Of a stretch of 64,000 nt of DNA, positions 1 to 13,400 are shown piece by piece (position 1 is the first letter of the stretch; the number at the start of each line of letters is the position of its first letter). Both the position numbers and the translations under genes were made by a program. This DNA is from Amaurobius ferox (Eukaryota > Arthropoda > Arachnida > Araneae > Amaurobiidae). The stretch is taken from NCBI GenBank assembly GCA_951213105.1, contig OX578138.1:66674037-66738036 (forward strand), read 5' to 3'. Under the pieces are notes generated by a model. The model searched no databases, was not told the origin of the DNA, and worked only from the letters and a program-made list of their open reading frames with translations.

Positions 1-647
1 GTAACTATTACGACTTTCATATAGTATGATGTTATTAAAATCTAAAGTTTCTACTAACGTTTATTCTAACAATCAAATTAGAATCCGTTCTTCAGAGAAA
101 TATCCACTCAACTTTCACCATTTATTTTCATACTGTTTAAATACACTTATATAAGTTGTAAAATACAAATAATGTGTACAAAAGAAGTATCAAATTTCCT
201 ATGCAAACTATTCTTTCAAAATATTTCGTAAAAATTTTGTTTTTTCAAGTTCGTATCACACGGATAAATTGTATGCATTTGTCTGATTTGTGCCAATACA
301 GTATACTATTTCAACACTCTTTATAGCAATAGCGTAGTTCAAACTCTCTTTTTCCCTTATAAACATTCTACCACCATCTTTTTCATAGAAAATAATATTT
401 AAAATCAGATGAAAAATTTGAGTTTGTTCTACCATGCAAGTTACTCAGCATTCTATGTAGTTTCAAACACAATCTATTGAAAATGCAATAATCTATCATA
501 TCGATATTTGCATTTTCTCTTAAATGAATTGAAATGTCTAACTAGAAACTTAAGAGTAAAATATCTTATCTCAAGAGTAAAGGATACATTTAATTTTTGC
601 ATTAATAGTCTACGTTGTTCGTGTCTAATTATACTACAAGTATACCC
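1..647. other. AT-rich non-coding DNA, nothing recognised
   Basis: There is no long open frame, splice-site pair, RNA gene or clear repeat. The sequence is low in GC and looks like intergenic or intronic background. Confidence 0.6.
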
Positions 648-960
648 AGCAGCATGCCAATATTGGCAGACAATATAGACCTAATATCGGGCCAATAAGT
701 AGATGCAGACATTTTGACAGCATTGGGCGGATATTGGTTTCCAATTTTGACATTCTAATTTGTACCCCAATATTTAGCTAGTATTGGGTGTCAATATATC
801 CCAAATATTAGAAATATTTCCAATGTAACACTAATCACTAATATTGGCGTGATATTGTAATGCCAATATTTATAGCCATTATATCCCCAATACTGGCGTT
901 GGTAATATTTTCAATGAAACTCAAAGATATACAATATCGGCCCAATATTGGTTTGCTACT
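648..960. mobile_element. Short inverted-repeat (MITE-like) element rich in CCAATATTGG
   Basis: The left end reads AGCAGCATGCCAATATTGG. The right end, reverse-complemented, reads AGTAGCAAACCAATATTGG, so the two ends form an imperfect terminal inverted repeat of about 19 bp. Between them the palindromic core CCAATATTGG and variants (CCAATATTTA, CCAATACTGG, GGCCAATA) recur many times on both strands. There is no coding capacity, and a target-site duplication is not obvious. The size of about 313 bp and the structure fit a non-autonomous DNA transposon; the superfamily is not assignable by eye. Confidence 0.55.
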
Positions 961-1250
961 AGAGGTAATTATATATATTAATGTAACTAGGGGTAATTAT
1001 GTACTACTAGGGGTAATATACTATTAGGGGTATATGGGTAATATACTACTAGGAGTATATGGGCAATATACTACTAGGGGTAATATACTCGGTAATATAC
1101 TACTAGGAGTAATATTCTACTAGGGGTATTATATACTACTAGGGGTAATTATATACTAATGTAACTAGGGATACTTATTGCTACTAGGGGTAATTATATA
1201 TATTAATGCTACTAGGGATAATTATGAATATTGCTACTAGGGGTAATTGC
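961..1250 (+). repeat. Irregular tandem array built on TACTAGGGGTAAT
   Basis: The core ACTAGGGGTAAT and close variants (TACTAGGAGTAAT, AACTAGGGGTAAT) recur more than ten times with irregular spacing of about 15-45 bp. The array begins directly at the right end of the CCAATATTGG element and ends at a perfect palindrome. It is non-coding. Confidence 0.75.
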
Positions 1251-1251
1251 T

Positions 1252-1294
1252 ACGGTAGCCTTCTATTAAATAGTATTTAATAGAAGGCTACCGT
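1252..1294. repeat. Perfect 43 bp palindrome (21 bp arms, 1 nt centre)
   Basis: Positions 1252-1272 are the exact reverse complement of 1274-1294, with the single base G1273 at the centre. It sits at the end of the ACTAGGGG tandem array. It would extrude as a cruciform or fold as a perfect RNA hairpin. No terminator-type T-run or gene is adjacent. Confidence 0.9.
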
Positions 1295-1906
1295 CTTTAA
1301 TATGGCAAGATATTCAAGTAATTCTGTTTCAAAAATGCTGTGGTACTGGTATGGATGTTATTAGCAAATTGCAATTATGATATTTATATCAACTAGCTTT
1401 ATTCAATCAACTACATTGCCATTAAATGGAAAATGCTCTATGGATCAAAATATTAGAAATTGTATGTTTATATAAGTTTTACGTTCGCAAGTTTTTTTAT
1501 CTTTTTTTATTCTTAAGAATTCTTTAAAATTTTCTTATTTCAAGTTAGCAACAAACCAACGAAATATATCATGACTCATATGTATTTAGGTTGATTTGTG
1601 TCATTACAGTTTAGTGCTCTTATCACGTAGTACTCTTACTCCTCTTATAACGAAGTCCAAGTACAAATCATGATTTTCTGTATAAATATACTATTATCAT
1701 TTTTAGGATAATTGTCATTATTTATCCCATAGTAATCTCAAAATAAGTACATCAAAATCTATAGAAATCGAAAAATTTTTAGAAAATAATATTTCCTATA
1801 TGAATTTCCTGCATAAAAAGAGAAAATCTTTAAAGTATGATGCCAAATTTATACATAAAGAAATCTATTAAATCCATGTTTTCCAAAGTGTGTTCCACAG
1901 GAACTA
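1295..1906. other. AT-rich non-coding DNA
   Basis: No gene, repeat array or RNA gene can be supported in this interval. Confidence 0.5.
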
Positions 1907-1950
1907 TTTCGAATGTTTTACAGTGTTCCACCTTTGTAAAACATTCGAAA
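1907..1950. repeat. Hairpin with perfect 16 bp stem
   Basis: TTTCGAATGTTTTACA at 1907-1922 is exactly complementary to 1935-1950, leaving a 12 nt loop. A further outer pairing GGAACTAT (about 1900) with ATAGTTCC (about 1970) may enclose it. No gene is associated. Confidence 0.85.
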
Positions 1951-4534
<2,584 letters not shown>

Positions 4535-5250
4535 TGAGTATTCCCCAACTATATATTTATCCGCATGAGTATTCCACAACTGTATATTTATCCATATGAA
4601 CATTCCACAAAAGTATTTTCAATAATTGAGATACAACTGTATATTCAGTCGTAAAAAATTATGCATTCAGTCATAAAGAACTATACATTCAGTCATAAAG
4701 AACTATACATTCAGTCATAAAGAACTGTATATTCCGTTATACGCATATATACACATTCACATACATATAATATAATAATCAACTTATGACTATGACGAAT
4801 TCTATTAACCAAGTAATAACTATGCATAATTTACCAAGCAAGAACTATACATAATTTACCAAGCAAGAACTATACATATATTCTTTTAAATATGACGAAT
4901 TATATTACCAAATGAAAACTATACATTCAGTTATATGTGTGTATTCCACAACCATGTATGCAGTCATAAAAAACTGTATATTCAGTTATACATATATAAA
5001 CACATACACATAAGCATACACATCCTTTAATAACGAACTTTTAACTATTATAATTTCTATTACCAAATAAAAACTGTATACATTCAATCATGTGTGTTTT
5101 CCACAACTATACATTCAGTCATCAAGGACTGTATATACAATCATCAAGAACTGTATTTTCACAGGGATGTACATATACACATAAATCTCTATTAATAATG
5201 AAATTTGACTGTGACGGATACCATTACCGAACAAGGACTATATATACAGT
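4535..5250 (+). repeat. Degenerate tandem array (about 20-25 bp inside about 165 bp units)
   Basis: ATTCAGTCATAAAGAACTAT-type units recur at 4630-4735. ACCAAGCAAGAACTATACAT recurs near 4835-4875. Larger blocks repeat near 4680, 4925 and 5095; each has a cattcagt segment, an atacacatac segment and a tattaccaa segment. The pattern implies decayed higher-order duplication and is non-coding. Confidence 0.7.
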
Positions 5251-6525
5251 TTTTCGCAGTAATATTATTATGGTAAAAGGAAACAAACTATTTCAAGGGC
5301 TTATTCTAGACTACAACACAACTGATCTGAAACAAAATATTGTAAAAAAATTAATTCAAATATTGATCTGTGAAAATCGTGACTTTACAAACTGGCGTAC
5401 CCAGGCTTGAAAGGAAACTTTGTTATGTAGGATGTGGAGGTAAATTGAAATAATCTTCTAAATTTAAACAAAAACAAAAAATTCCAAATGAAGATTCAAG
5501 TTTTCTCTATTTTTTTCAACTAAAAATATTTTAAGAAAATCTTTTAAGCATGTAGAGAATTTTGAAAGTCAAATTTCTGATTTGACTGAAAATTACCACT
5601 TTTTAAAAAAATAGAGAAAATATAATCTTCTAAATCGCCATTTGGGTTATCTGATTGGAAGTAGAATCACGGCCTTGTTGCTTCGCAAATCTCCAAATCT
5701 GACGATGCTTTCTTCTCGTTATACCCTTCAGTTTTTATTGACAAGATTGCCGTATTGCCCTGGATAATCATAAACAAATAATAAAAGTGGATTATAATTC
5801 GTGGTATTCGTTTCTTAATCGAAGTAGCAATAGTACAGATATCTATTTACCGATCATAATCGAGATACTAGTTATAAGTTGTAATAACATTATTGAATAA
5901 TTATAAAAGTAATCATATTTTTACCACCCATTTGTTTTACATTATAAAATCATTTGTTTAAAGACATTAAAAAAATGCCAAACTTCAAAAGTAACTTTAC
6001 TAGCTGACTTTACTGACAAATTAAGAATGAAATTTACTTTTTACACCAAATATAATTGTGGGAATTTTGCTTGAAATATAGAAAAACAATCACAAAATTC
6101 CGAAACTGCAACATTTGCAATCATTTTACATTTCTATATAGATAAAATATTGTTCACCGAAAGTTGGAGATTTTTGTTACATGTAGAACATTTCGTAACA
6201 TTAGAGAACATTAATTCCTTGGACAATGCTAGAAGTATAGTCAATACAGAAAACTAATACATTAAAATCGTTATGCAAGTAAATTAAAATAGCATATATT
6301 AAAATAAACCACAACCTCGGTAGTAAATTCTTATTTATAAATACATCATAAATCAAAATAGTAAAGGCATCTATTGGTTTCAGGGCAAAAAAGGCTTATT
6401 TCTTTAAGTTACAAATAAAGTAACCGTTCCAAGAAAAGTAAGCTGGCGTCTGTATTATGTCCTTCTCTTCGACATCAATTATCGTGTGCAAATACTTGCT
6501 TGCCTTTGTTTAAGTGGTTGCTTTT
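5251..6525. other. AT-rich non-coding DNA
   Basis: No supported gene. The segment 5640-5770 is somewhat more complex but shows no open frame or known motif. Confidence 0.45.
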
Positions 6526-6585
6526 CTCCTGCTTTGTATCCTGAGGAAGGAAATTGTTTTTGCCTCCGAAACCGATTGATACCGG
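6526..6585 (+). other. Possible retroelement 3' relic (CCTGAGGAAGG motif)
   Basis: Contains CCTGAGGAAGG at 6540-6550, followed about 17 bp later by CTCCGAAACCGATTG. The same order (CTGCTTTGT, CCTGAGGAAGG, then CGAAACTATTG) recurs at 19793-19886. Motifs of this kind are often seen near the 3' ends of invertebrate retroelements. That link is recalled knowledge, and the assignment here is tentative. Confidence 0.3.
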
Positions 6586-6811
6586 CACTAATCTGATTTA
6601 TGTTGAGTGTATAACGAAAATTTTTTTAGCTGTTTTTGCAACAGATTGAGCGATTTACTTTTAATCCCAAGCGAAATATATACAACGCATTGTCTTGATT
6701 GACCTGCTGTTAGTATGTCTTTAAGAAATATTTTTTTAAGAACAACTTGCAGGAGAAAGTCCATAAAATGGTATATTTTGTTTTCATTGATACCGATTAC
6801 GATACAAAGGG

Positions 6812-6884
6812 ACATAAATCAATATGAGCATGAATGTATAAAATGTATAAAAATAAATCAATATGAGCATGAATGTATAAAATG
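6812..6884 (+). repeat. Two-copy direct repeat of about 30 bp
   Basis: The string AATCAATATGAGCATGAATG plus TATAAAATG occurs twice, separated by a few bases. It is a local tandem duplication. Confidence 0.8.
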
Positions 6885-7459
6885 GTTACCAGAAATTTAT
6901 CACAAAATTTTTTAACTTTCATTAAAATTAAAAAAAACCAACGATGCTATTGTCTTGTGTGTTCATATTTCTATTACTCATTGCAGCCTACATGTTACGT
7001 CCATTTATAAGAACATTTATCAAAGGTAAAGGGTTCATGAAACGGGATATATTTCATTAATGATGGAAAGAAAAGAGCATTTTAAACAACTTGAAATCTT
7101 TCAATAGTCATCAATACAAAATCGGGATCTACATTAGTTACGACTCGTCAACACCTTTGTGATCCTCCAATGGCTTTCCATCAATATATCGTTATCGAAA
7201 TGGAATACCAGATCTTTTTCTGGAGTAAACTTATTTGTCTTTCTTCACAACCCGACGCTTTGGATTTATTTATATGCATTTTTCTTTTATCAACTAATGG
7301 TATTCATATTACAAAATGTAGTTGGTCTGTTTCTAAAACATTTTGATTTATCCTCGTGTCTTTTATTTATAACCGCATTTTGGTCTAAAAACTTCTCAAT
7401 ATTGCGATCATACTCCCAGAACCCGCTTATAGAGGGAATTCAAAAGTTGGAATTGTAAC

Positions 7460-7735
7460 TCTGTGAACTCTTCTAATAGGCGAGTTCAGTATGAACTTGG
7501 CTGTTTGAGCTCATTCTTCATGAAGATAGGTGGCGGGTATAGTCTACATTCATGTCAGCTGAATTTTTCGATCTTAATACATATTCGCAAAATGTATGAC
7601 ATATACAAAGCATTCTTGATGCAACTGCAGGTATTGGCTTATCAATGCTTTGAAAAATGCGAAGTCAGTGCATAGATGCTGTTATCTGCAATGAGAGCGC
7701 GATTATAATACTGAGATGTTTGGCATGGAATACCA
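7460..7735. other. Unidentified dispersed fragment shared with 60687-60940
   Basis: The segment around 7670-7705 (GATGCTGTTATCTGCAATGA, then GAGCGCGAT) closely matches 60889-60917 (GATGCTGTTATTTGTAATGG, then GAGGGCGAT). Weaker similarity continues upstream for about 200 bp. Both strands give partly open frames: the + strand reads a hydrophobic segment, and the - strand reads IALSLQITAS-like residues. I do not recognise the family. It could be a decayed gene or transposon fragment. Confidence 0.35.
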
Positions 7736-8170
7736 TAAAAAAAGCGTGGATGTTTCGATCGAATCATCAAATTTCAACTTTCAAAATTTTTCCAGAATTA
7801 ACTTTATTCAATTTTGTAGCAACTTTTTTTTTAAATATTTCAAGAGCAAAATAATTTTAAAACTTTAGTGGAAGTAATGTCGTTCATACCTCTTATTTCG
7901 AAGATTTTCTTCTTTAAATAGTTTAACATTTTTAATATCAAGAGTATCGCCGAAGCACACTGATTTTATGAATCTTAAATCATTTTGAAGTAAATTAACA
8001 AATAGCATGAAATTTAAAAGCATGTTTTAGCATGTTTTTAAAATTTAAAAGCATGTATGAAAATTACATACTTGCTTAAAATACGTGTCTATTCTGTTAC
8101 ATCCATTTTTTGTGTCACTTCCCCATTTATAGCCGCATTGGTAAATTAAGAATAAGAAATTCTGTCATTT
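7736..8170. other. AT-rich non-coding DNA
   Basis: A short direct repeat of AAATTTAAAAGCATGT near 8008-8055 is the only structure. No gene is seen. Confidence 0.5.
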
Positions 8171-8301
8171 TTACTTTCCTTATATACATAATGTATAAAG
8201 AAAGTATTGTGACGGGGACGAAAATTCGAATTCGAGTTTTCGACGGGAGAGCACGTTTCAAGCATCCCTGATCACGAATCGAACATTTTTAAGGTGATGT
8301 C

Positions 8302-8332
<31 letters not shown>

Positions 8333-9110
8333 GAGTCTGTGGAGACGATATCTCACGAACGAATGGAGCGATTTGAATGCAATTTGGTGCAAAAATCACA
8401 ATCCGTGAATACTGGAAACCTATTGTTTTTAAACACAATCGAATGTTCAGAAACCCCTAAATTTTCGAGTGAAATTTTGAAAAAATCATCAAAAAATCAA
8501 AACCTTTAATAAAGTTACGCAAATAGACATTTCTTATGTAATTTTTCCTTAGAAAACGATTAACCTAAACTTTAGAATGCTAGCATAAACCGTTCTCGAG
8601 ATATTGCACATTTTTCAAATAAATTTATCAAAAAATCCAATAAATTAAAAAAAATATATTAACTGTTGAGAAACATGTTCACTTATCTTATGTAATATCA
8701 TGCGATAAATTGGGTGACATCATTCTCGTGGATCTAGCTCGTTCCATTCATGAGAAAATATACTTTGAGTAATACTTTTGTATTTCAACGTCAATAGTCA
8801 TTTATCTGCTATAAGAATAACTTATTTCTCCGTCCATAACACTTGGCAAGATTTTGGCGACGAATTTGGCGGAATGTCGCCAACTTGGCAACTTTTTTAA
8901 ATGTTGCCAAATTAACGAAAATCTCGCCAAATGGATAAAAATGACGCTAAATCAATGAAAATGACGACTAACTGACGAAAATTCAATATCTTGGAAAGAA
9001 TATAAGTATCTACTATAAGAATAACCTATTTTTGTTGTTGTTGTTGTTGTAAAAGTAGTAAATTCATTGCATTATATAAGGAAAGTCATGTGCTGTCCAC
9101 ATCAGATTTT
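8171..9110 (-). mobile_element. Copy A of a 0.94 kb Helentron/DINE-like non-autonomous element
   Basis: One of four related copies (see 39489, 40894 and 51726). In element orientation (- here), the 5' end reads TCTGATGTGGRC and is followed by the subterminal motif ACATGACTTTCCTTATATAA. The 3' end is a hairpin, ACTTTCTTTATACATTATG and its complement, finishing GAAAGTAAAA. The shared ACTTTCCTTATATA motif is subterminal at one end and terminal at the other, giving asymmetric inverted repeats. Internal features are a cluster of TTGGCGAC/GTCGCCAA words, a (GT)n microsatellite (8303-8327) and a (TTG)n tract (9031-9049). There is no open transposase or helicase. A 71-codon frame at 8294-8509 lies inside and is probably fortuitous. 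Confidence 0.75.
8303..8327. repeat. (GT)n microsatellite inside copy A
   Basis: A tract of TG dinucleotides. The same position in copies B-D also carries a TG/CA tract, so it belongs to the element core. Confidence 0.9.
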
Positions 9111-10258
9111 CTGAAATATTATCCAATAATGGCAAGAGTTGCATGCGTTTAGAGTTGTTTATTTAGAGGCAAAACGTAAGTGTCAATTACATTCTCTTAA
9201 AGTGCGCCCGCGGGTGTGTGTCTCTCTGTGTGTGTGTTAGTATTACTTAGGTTGAAATAAAGTTTTACGTAGAGCTTTGCGAAGTTTGAAATCAAGGTAC
9301 AATTAAATCGACATAATAGAAAATTCCAAAATCCAAATTTGAAATTTGATGTCTAGAGTTATTTTTATTTAATAGTACTAATTACTTAGGTGCGATAACA
9401 GTTCCATAGGTCAAAAATACTTTCTAATGATAGGTTTATTTCTTGCATCAGCTAACAAAATCTTTTAAAAGTTAGGCTTAGCCTGTTTCGTTTTAATATG
9501 TTATAATTGCAATTTATTTAATAAAATAAATAAATAGACAAATAAATGTATAGAATTGTTGTTCTCTTTCACTGTCTTCAACATATAGAGGTAAAATACT
9601 CCATAAACATATGCATTTTATTATATAATTTTATTTTTCAAGTTGGCCTATCGTGTCAATGAAATGGATGCATTTGGCTGGTGTATGTTAATAACACAAT
9701 TTAAGTATCATTTTGAAACTATTAGTTTTCCACATAGACAATTCTACCATCTTTGTTCTGTGACCTATCATTTTCAAAAGGAAATAAGGCTATACAAATC
9801 TTAATTTCATATCATCTGTGTTCTAATAATTTTTTTTTAAAATAATGATTCCACACATAAATTTCATGGCGGTACTTTTATTCATTTTTGGGTATGTTCT
9901 ATCTTGTTTACAACTCACAGACACAAAGAGAGGTGAAATTAGTGAATATATATATATAGAGAGAGAGAGTATAATTTCAAAAAATGTTCAAAATGTTTTC
10001 AGGAAGTTTTACCACTTGAACCTTTGACATTTTTATTTATTTATTTATTTTTTCATATAATAGTATGAGAAAGTAAAATATAATAGTAATCTGAGTATAT
10101 TTATCAAGATCTTGTCAAAACTAATAAAATAATTCATTTTTCATCGCTATCCAGATTCACAGACGTAATCGAGGAGGGGGGGTTTCTAATACCCAGGGCC
10201 ACAGATAGAGGTAAATAAAGGATATATTGTATGGAAGCTCGGGAGGCTTTGGGGTCTT
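9111..10258. other. AT-rich non-coding DNA with small microsatellites
   Basis: Contains (TG/TC) tracts near 9215-9237, (TA)n then (GA)n at 9947-9969 and (ATTT)n near 10031-10050. No gene can be supported. Confidence 0.5.
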
Positions 10259-10344
10259 CATAAAATGTGTGTTGAAGACCCAGACCGTCCGACTCATCCT
10301 GAGGAATTGAGCAACTAATTGGACGGCCGGCATAAAATGCGTGT
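10259..10344 (-). mobile_element. 58 bp SINE 3'-end insertion with TSD
   Basis: The insert 10273-10330 is flanked by CATAAAATGTGTGT (10259-10272) and CATAAAATGCGTGT (10331-10344), a 14 bp TSD with one mismatch. On the - strand the insert runs from CCGGCCGTCCAA to TCGGACGGTCTGGGTCTTC. That is exactly the 3'-terminal stem-loop of the local tRNA-SINE family (GGCCGTCC paired with GGACGGTC). The length and 5' breakpoint are the same as in the copy at 13329-13386. Confidence 0.8.
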
Positions 10345-10389
10345 GAAGATATGTCATTAGCTTGTAAAATCGAGGCAAGCACGAATCAA

Positions 10390-10535
10390 AAAATTGGTGG
10401 AAAATTTATATCAGTTCTCCATAGGTTCCATATTGGAAAACAAAATCCAGCAGTGTATACCCACAATCCCCCATCAATACCTCCATATTCGGTCATACTC
10501 CTTTCCCAGTATTCAGGGTCCTAGCTATACCTATG
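10390..10535 (+). repeat. Dispersed repeat shared with 51085-51215
   Basis: GGTGGAAAATTTATATCAG, then CATAGGTTCCATATTGGAAA and ACAAAATCCAGCA match the string series GTGGAAAATTTGCATCAATC, CATAGGATCCATATTGAAAA and ACAAAATCCAGCA at about 51095-51150. Both continue into cytosine-rich sequence with repeated GGTCATA/GTTATA. This is probably an unclassified interspersed repeat and is non-coding. Confidence 0.6.
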
Positions 10536-11228
10536 CAAGATTTCCAATTCAATGCAAATATTTCAAGCAAAAACTGACCTCTCGTATTCGTTGCCAATCG
10601 CAGTAAAGAAAAACAGAATATTCACGTTATTTCCTCCCAGCATCACATTTCATAAAGCAAAACTGGCAACACTCCACGCCGCATTAAGCAGAGAGCACCT
10701 CTTTTCGTTAGTGTAACAAAATGAGTACTCCCACGTCAATCCAGCCTTACAAACGCAATCAAACGCACCACGCGCGTCACGAAAAACTAAAGACGAACAC
10801 CAGCAAAATCAACTCTGACAGTCAACCTTAATATTCGGCAAATTTGGCAAGACTTTTTTTTGACCATCGTGTGAAGTTGTAAGAAAAAACTCCCTCTGTC
10901 GGCATGATAAGTAATTACAGTATTTACAGCGTCTTGCTTGGATGCTTAATACACTCGCTGAATGCTGGGAAGGTGGTCTCAAATTTGGATGAAGACCTTA
11001 CTGTGGGAATTGTCAACATTCAAAACGCATTAAGAATTTGCTTCCTTATTTCAGTGTGAATGCCGCTCTTATGATGTCTCGGTCTTATGTCAGCAAAACT
11101 ATTGTTTGCTGATTTCTTTTGATGTATTTTTTGATGTGGTATAGTTTAAATCTGGTTCGGGGATTCACGGCTTACTGAGAACGTTTGAAATACGTACAGC
11201 TCAAACTACTGCTAATGTATTAAAACTA
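10536..11228. other. Non-coding DNA, moderately complex
   Basis: The stretch 10620-10850 is richer in GC than its surroundings but has no sustained open frame or splice signals. Nothing else is recognised. Confidence 0.4.
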
Positions 11229-11446
11229 AAAAGGCCTCGCCTAAAACAACATCCAACATAAAAATTAATAGTGTCATAAAGCTGAAAACACCTCGTTTAA
11301 AGTAACATCCAACACCCTTAATTTTGTGTGAACACTATTAATTTTGTGTTGGATGTTGCTTTAAACGAAGTGCTTTTAATTTTATTACATTAGCAGCAGG
11401 ACACTATTAATTTTTGTGTTGGATGTTGCTTTAAACAAAAAATTGT
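11229..11446. repeat. Four copies of a 45 bp unit in inverted and direct order
   Basis: The unit CGTTTAAAGCAACATCCAAC plus ACAAAATTAATAGTG occurs as forward copies at about 11229-11275 and 11288-11320. Reverse copies lie at about 11331-11378 and 11401-11446. The second and third units can fold into a stem of about 30 bp. It may be a fragment of a fold-back element. Confidence 0.75.
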
Positions 11447-11867
11447 TTTTAGTTGTACAACGTTTGAAATATTAAATTTTCTTGTAATCAAATGCTCAAA
11501 TTTTAGATATACGCTTTATACTAAATGTATAAAACATTGAAGGCAGAAAAAATTGGATTTGTTAAATGCGGAGATCCTCAAATTTAGGGTTAGTTAAATC
11601 TAAAGTCCGTTATGGATTTTATTGTATATACATATACTCTGTAGAGAAGCATATCGATTAAGCTAAGTATTTCCTTCTATTTTCGAATTGGACTCTATTT
11701 TCTTTTCCTTCAGATTTATTATCGAACTAAAACTTCCAGCCTGTACATCTTCTATGAAAGGAAATCGTTGCTATAAATTGTAGAGTCCTTAATAAATTCT
11801 AATTTTGGTATTATCCAAACCACTGTATCTAACTTGGACGCTATAATAGACGCTTATAAAGCTTGGA
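11447..11867. other. AT-rich non-coding DNA
   Basis: No gene or repeat is supported. Confidence 0.5.
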
Positions 11868-11950
11868 CGCTTATAAAGAACTAAATAACTCTAAAGAACA
11901 AAAGAACTAAAAACTCTAAAGAACTAAAGAACTCTAAAGAACTAAGAGAG
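11868..11950 (+). repeat. AAAGAACTCT-type short tandem repeat
   Basis: Irregular repeats of AAAGAACTAAA and ACTCTAAAGAACTA extend across about 80 bp. It is simple-sequence expansion. Confidence 0.85.
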
Positions 11951-12119
11951 AACATTGTACCACACATCCTGAGCATTAGAAATGATTCTCTATTTATTAA
12001 TCTACTAAGACTGTTACCTTTCCTTATATATTTGAAGTGGACTACACATCATTTACCAATGTAGTTATAGAAAAGTGTTTAATATAATTAATCATATGAG
12101 TAGAAATTATACCATGCTT

Positions 12120-13140
12120 AATTACCTTCTATAATAATACAATGAAAAACAAATTATGTCGTGCTCAATTCCGTATGATATTAGAAAATTATTTCAAGAG
12201 AAATTATACTGTGTACAAATATATTTTGTAATAGTATAATATGTGAGAATTTTTACTCTGCATATTAACCATACAGTTATAATAACTAACACAGTCATCA
12301 TACTGTATATAATAATTGTGTTCTATATGTTACACTAAGCGAGCTTATACAACGATGAAGTCACTTCTATCAGAAATTTCACCGTGCTGAAGTCGCTTCG
12401 ATGATAGTATAGTATGACTAATTATACAGTGCGTAACTCGTTTCTATATTAGCATATATAAGAAAAATTATACCGTCCTAAAGTCGTTTCAACAATATAG
12501 TATAAAATAACTTTCACAATGATTAAGTCACTTCTATGATAAATTTTTACATGCTGAAGTTGTTTTCTATAATATTATAGCATAAGCAATTGTACAGTGC
12601 TGAATTCGTTTCTGTAATAGCATATAATAAAAGAAATACTATGTTCTTATGATTAAGCCGTTTCCACAATATTGTAATAATGCAAGTATATAATACAGAG
12701 CCGAAGTCGCTTCTCTAATATAGTAAAAAATAATTTATACTATTCTGAAACCCGATTTATTACTACAATACAAAACAAGGTAAATACAAGTATATAATAC
12801 AGGGTTGAAGTTGCTTCTCAAATATAGTAAAAAAGAAATTATATCATTCTGAAGTCGGTTTTATTACAATACAAGTAAAATACAAGTATATAATACAGAG
12901 CTGAAATAGTAAAAAATAATTTATATTATTCTGAAGTCCGTTTTATTATTACAATACAAAACAAGTAAAATACAAGTATATAATACAGAGTTAAAGTTGC
13001 TTCTCTAATATAGTAAAAGAGAAATTATATCATTCTGAAGTCGGCTTTATTACAATACAAGTAAGATACAAGTATATAATACAGAGCTGAAGTCGCTTCT
13101 CTAATACAGCAAAAGATAATTTATATACCATTCTAAAGTT
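12120..13140 (+). repeat. Degenerate tandem array, 90-105 bp unit
   Basis: The landmark AAGTATATAATACAG recurs near 12684, 12788, 12884, 12974 and 13070. Each is followed by GAAGTYGCTTCTCTAATATAG, AAATTATATCATTCTGAAGT and TTTATTACAATACAA. Older, more diverged units with CTGAAGTCGTTTC can be followed back to about 12120. The unit is non-coding and satellite-like. Confidence 0.8.
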
Positions 13141-13314
13141 GTTTTTTTTTACAATAATGTAAAATGTCTATTTCATAGCGAAGCGTCTATTATTGATAGT
13201 TCGCAGTGTCGCTGGGTGAATTTTTCGGGCCTTTAAGCAACGAATACGCGGACCCACTACTATCCCCTGTTTTACGTTATTGACCTTTTTCATAAAGTTT
13301 CCTTGCGACCTGTC

Positions 13315-13400
13315 ACACCAAACCGCCTCCGGCCGTCCAAATAGTTGCTCATGTCCTCTGGATGAGTCGGACGGTCTGGGTCTTCTACACCAAACCGCCT
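13315..13400 (+). mobile_element. Second 58 bp SINE 3'-end insertion with perfect 14 bp TSD
   Basis: The insert 13329-13386 is flanked by perfect copies of ACACCAAACCGCCT at 13315-13328 and 13387-13400. The insert starts CCGGCCGTCCAAATAGTTGC and ends GGACGGTCTGGGTCTTCT. The 5' breakpoint and length are the same as in the independent insertion at 10273-10330. Confidence 0.85.

Noticed and set aside
7159..7458. 99-codon hydrophobic ORF, possible chemoreceptor segment
   Set aside because: Hydrophobicity is expected from T-rich DNA; no conserved receptor motif can be pointed to.
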